The translations under genes and the position numbers were made by a program. Shown piece by piece: positions 8,197 to 9,954 of a stretch of DNA of 9,954 nucleotides (positions are counted from its first letter, which is position 1; each line of letters opens with the position of its first letter). The notes below the pieces were generated by a model, which saw only the letters and a list, made by a program, of their open reading frames with translations, searched no databases and had not been told where the DNA came from. Source of the DNA: an uncultured Eubacteriales bacterium (GTDB taxonomy: Bacteria; Bacillota; Clostridia; Oscillospirales; UMGS1783). The stretch is taken from assembly GCA_900555065.1 (NCBI GenBank), contig USJY01000031.1:1-9954 (forward strand). The letters run 5' to 3'.

Positions 8197-8382
8197 TTAA
8201 TAATAGCCCAGCGGGCAGGAGAAGTACACGGTCGGCGAAGTATACCAGCAGTGCGGCGCGGTTGAATCGCCGGTCGAGGTCCAGCCGTCGGCCGCGTCGG
8301 TATTGAACGGATAATCCACATAGGAATAGGTCGGGTTATCCGTATCCGTCAGCTGTGCGGACGGCCGCAGCCCACGCGAGCT
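8197..8382 (-). pseudogene. A': C-terminal fragment of a cysteine-peptidase-like gene
   Basis: The frame ending in TAA at 8197 encodes a tail that matches the end of the gene at 9444-9954. Both contain (T/I)DTDNP, a GW pair, and an ending YTSPTVYF versus YTGPTIYF, and both stop just before a lipoprotein gene. Similarity is seen only from about 8376 downstream. The catalytic Cys and His regions found in the intact-looking copy are missing. The frame is open back to a GTG at 8454, but that codon lies inside a hairpin and has no ribosome site, so the fragment is probably untranslated or a silent cassette. It carries a roughly 16-residue insertion relative to the other copy between DTDNP and YTxPT. 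I infer a partial tandem duplication whose left limit falls inside the A gene. Confidence 0.7.
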
Positions 8383-8413
8383 CACGGATTGTATGTCAGG
8401 GGAAAGCGTATAT

Positions 8414-8454
8414 GTGCGGGGGAGCCCGTTACCAGGCCGGGCTTCCCCCCGCAC
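8414..8454. terminator. Hairpin between lipoprotein B and the A' fragment
   Basis: The arms GTGCGGGGGAGCCCG (8414-8428) and CGGGCTTCCCCCCGCAC (8438-8454) pair over 15 bp with two single-base bulges around a 9-base loop. It starts 42 bases after the stop of the upstream lipoprotein gene and is its likely 3' end. On the minus strand the hairpin is followed by ATATACGC rather than a T-run, so termination may be partial, or the structure may protect the mRNA end; the plus-strand tail TTTGT is slightly better. Confidence 0.5.
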
Positions 8455-8465
8455 TTTGTACTAAA

Positions 8466-8491
8466 GCATGGCGTATGGCATTATGGCATGG
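8466..8491. repeat. Three short ATGGC repeats after lipoprotein B
   Basis: The stretch GCATGGCGTATGGCATTATGGCATGG has ATGGC three times at 7 and 8-base steps. It lies between the lipoprotein stop and the hairpin. No role is evident and it may be chance. Confidence 0.3.
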
Positions 8492-8494
8492 AAA

Positions 8495-8534
8495 CGTCAG
8501 GTCTCCGGCGGGTAGTCCTGCGGGAGGATTTTAA
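8495..8534 (-). repeat. 40-bp exact direct repeat, copy 2 (3' end of lipoprotein B)
   Basis: This copy is identical to 7221-7260, including third codon positions and two bases beyond the stop. Identity ends abruptly on both sides, while the rest of the two lipoprotein genes is strongly diverged. Confidence 0.95.
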
Positions 8535-9432
8535 AGGAAAGGTCCTGCTGCCATGAATCTATACCACCACGAAGTATAAAGTCCTCACAATACTCCATAG
8601 ATGAAATAACGATTTCATCACCTTTAAGTTCGTAGCGAAATACCATGATTCCATCTGCCAGCAGGGATATGCTCATAGGGCCGCTATTCGGATAATTGGG
8701 ATTGACTGGATAATGGAACTTGTTCTTTTCCATCTGCACCGACCGGTCTATTTCAATTACCCTGTCAATACTGTCGCCCACTTGCAGATGCTGAAAGTCG
8801 CCGGACTCCATCCTGTCCTGCAAATACAGCGTCATATAGCTGATTGGAACTGCGTTGCCCACAGGCTGTACAGCTCCGCCTGTAGACAAAAATACGTACA
8901 TTCGCCCGCCGCCGCCGACCCGGTACACAGTGTAATAGTCATATGCATTCATCTGCCGGAAATACAGCAATGGGGACTGCCCTAGGCTATATAGGTTGAA
9001 CGGCCAGGCATACCCAACGTCCCCATGCATAATCCACGCTAATTCACTGTTGACCGCTTGGTATTTCAGTAGCGTCTCCAGCTCGGTCTCATTATCAATA
9101 GCCGGCATCCAGTACAGGTTTTCAGGGTTAAACGGTTCGTCGTCGACCGATGCAATTGGGTAATCTCGCTCTGATCCATATGCATTTTGTTGTGCAACTC
9201 CAAAATCCTCCGAGCGTTCATATTCCGGGCATTCTACAGTTGTTTCATTAATTTCCGGCTCTGACAAAGATGTTAAATCCAGACGGTTGGGTTCGTCTAT
9301 TGAGATGGATGACGAATTCGAGTTTGCAGAGGAGCTGTTTTGAGATGAAGAAGATACATTATGCCCAGACTGACACGAACACATGACAACCGCAACTGTG
9401 ACAAGCATTATAATAATACTGATTTTCCGCAT
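8497..9432 (-). CDS. Ser-rich lipoprotein B
   Basis: The 311-residue product is not a family I can name. It begins with a lipoprotein signal (MRKISIIIMLVTVAVVMCSC) whose MCSC lipobox predicts lipidation of Cys20, followed by a Ser/Asn-rich linker (about 26-44) and a long extracellular domain. Shared blocks with the downstream paralogue are ENLYWMPAIDN, YFRQM...DYYTVYRVGGGGRMYVF, the GDSIDRVIEIDRS...EKN helix region, SISLLADGIMVFRY, CEDFI and the identical end KILPQDYPPET. Both signals have an unusual Cys at -2 of the cleavage site. The start at 9432 has GGGGG 7 bases upstream, overlapping the TAG stop of the preceding gene, so it is almost certainly translated together with that gene. The base composition looks more AT-rich than in the repair operon, and codon use is freer. 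A partner, inhibitor or anchor role for the upstream protein is inferred from position only. Confidence 0.82.
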   Translation of the reverse strand: MRKISIIIMLVTVAVVMCSCQSGHNVSSSSQNSSSANSNSSSISIDEPNRLDLTSLSEPEINETTVECPEYERSEDFGVAQQNAYGSERDYPIASVDDEPFNPENLYWMPAIDNETELETLLKYQAVNSELAWIMHGDVGYAWPFNLYSLGQSPLLYFRQMNAYDYYTVYRVGGGGRMYVFLSTGGAVQPVGNAVPISYMTLYLQDRMESGDFQHLQVGDSIDRVIEIDRSVQMEKNKFHYPVNPNYPNSGPMSISLLADGIMVFRYELKGDEIVISSMEYCEDFILRGGIDSWQQDLSFKILPQDYPPET

Positions 9433-9443
9433 GAACTCTCCCC

Positions 9444-9954
9444 CTATTTATAGACATAGAAATAAATCGTAGGGCCTGTGTAGTAGCCATAATCGGGATT
9501 CCATCCGGCAGAGAAGTTATCAGACGGATTGTCTGTGTCAATGATTTCCTCAGAGGCCAGCGCCCCCATCTTATTTGCCCATAAGTAGTTACTCGATTCC
9601 CGCCAGTAATGCCCGTCATGGACATCTGCGACATATGCTTTCCGCATGGCGACGCGGTAAGTATTGGATGAGACGGGGACTGCCTCCTGTGAGGTGTAAT
9701 AACTGCTGGAGATGTTTTTCCCGTATAGGCGCGGCAGATTGTTGTGCAGTTTGTTGAACAGGGTATAGACAGTATCTCCTGAATTTGGTCGTACTTGGTA
9801 ATCATTATATTGCCGGGTGATGTCGTTCATGGCAAAACTGAGACAGTTGGGAAGAACTGCAGTCCATTTGGAAAACGGCAGGGCCCCTCCGCAGTAGTTG
9901 GGCGTATACTTGATGGTGACAAAGGGGGTGTAGTCGTCGCTGCCGTAGTTGGTG
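9444..9954 (-). CDS. A: putative papain-like cysteine-peptidase-fold protein, 3' part
   Basis: The frame is open from the TAG at 9444 to the window edge, so the gene starts outside; the 169 visible residues are its C-terminal part. An internal Met at 9830 is not the start, because clear coding sequence continues upstream of it (a TPNYCGGALPF stretch). Two patches stand out: PNCLSFAMND (Cys at visible residue 37) and HDGHYWRESSNYLWANKMG (His at 115), followed by IDTDNP and an aromatic end YTGPTIYFYVYK. From memory, NC-x-x-(Y/F)A and (D/G)-x-H-(F/Y)-(W/Y)-RQ...W-S-H-K-x-G pairs mark a group of bacterial secreted proteins with a papain-like Cys-His arrangement; I rely on pattern memory here, with no search. 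It directly precedes lipoprotein B with 11 bases between stop and start. A truncated relative lies at 8197-8382. A secreted peptidase, amidase or toxin-type role is possible but unproven. Confidence 0.65.
   Translation of the reverse strand, partial: TNYGSDDYTPFVTIKYTPNYCGGALPFSKWTAVLPNCLSFAMNDITRQYNDYQVRPNSGDTVYTLFNKLHNNLPRLYGKNISSSYYTSQEAVPVSSNTYRVAMRKAYVADVHDGHYWRESSNYLWANKMGALASEEIIDTDNPSDNFSAGWNPDYGYYTGPTIYFYVYK

Noticed and set aside
8197..8454. Intact 85-residue gene starting at GTG 8454
   Set aside because: The start lies within a stem-loop without a ribosome site, and only the last third or so matches a real protein, so it is treated as a remnant.
9444..9830. Complete 128-residue gene starting at ATG 9830
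   Set aside because: The same frame stays open to the window edge, and the upstream residues include the conserved-looking Cys motif, so the gene is longer and truncated by the window.

Overview
The window looks like chromosomal DNA from a fairly GC-rich Gram-positive, most likely a gut-type clostridium (Oscillospiraceae, Ruminococcaceae or a relative). This is inferred from clostridial-style RadC, UvrA, UvrB and RluA-family proteins, strong purine-rich Shine-Dalgarno sites, extended -10 promoters, and Ser-rich lipoproteins with a lipobox. No tRNA, rRNA, CRISPR array or insertion sequence was seen.

Region 1 (1-5866, minus strand) is a compact operon, radC-uvrB-uvrA. It is read from one or two promoters at about 5743-5866 and closed by a strong hairpin terminator at 17-56. 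The uvrB start overlaps the radC end by 11 bases, and uvrA begins one base after the uvrB stop. UvrA and UvrB are the damage-recognition and strand-loading parts of nucleotide excision repair; RadC is a JAMM-motif protein of unsettled role. A perfect 19-bp palindrome sits exactly between the -35 and -10 of the upstream promoter and is not a recognisable LexA box.

Region 2 (5867-6217) has no convincing gene. It holds several short inverted repeats and ends with the extended -10 promoter and strong ribosome binding site of an RluA-family pseudouridine synthase (6218-7150, plus strand). A perfect 12-bp hairpin at 7166-7195 separates this gene from the convergent genes that follow.

Region 3 (7223-9954, minus strand) is the accessory part and the most interesting. 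In transcription order it holds: the 3' part of a putative cysteine-peptidase-like protein (gene A, runs off the window); a lipoprotein (B); a C-terminal fragment of a second A-type gene (A'); and a second lipoprotein (B') related to B. This is an A-B pair followed by a partial duplicate A'-B'. B and B' are diverged overall, yet their last 40 bases are identical, including wobble positions. A full-length protein gene followed by an orphan 3' fragment, each with its own small envelope-protein gene, resembles toxin/immunity cassette arrays, but no sequence evidence proves that function. The part nearest the right edge looks more AT-rich than the repair operon.
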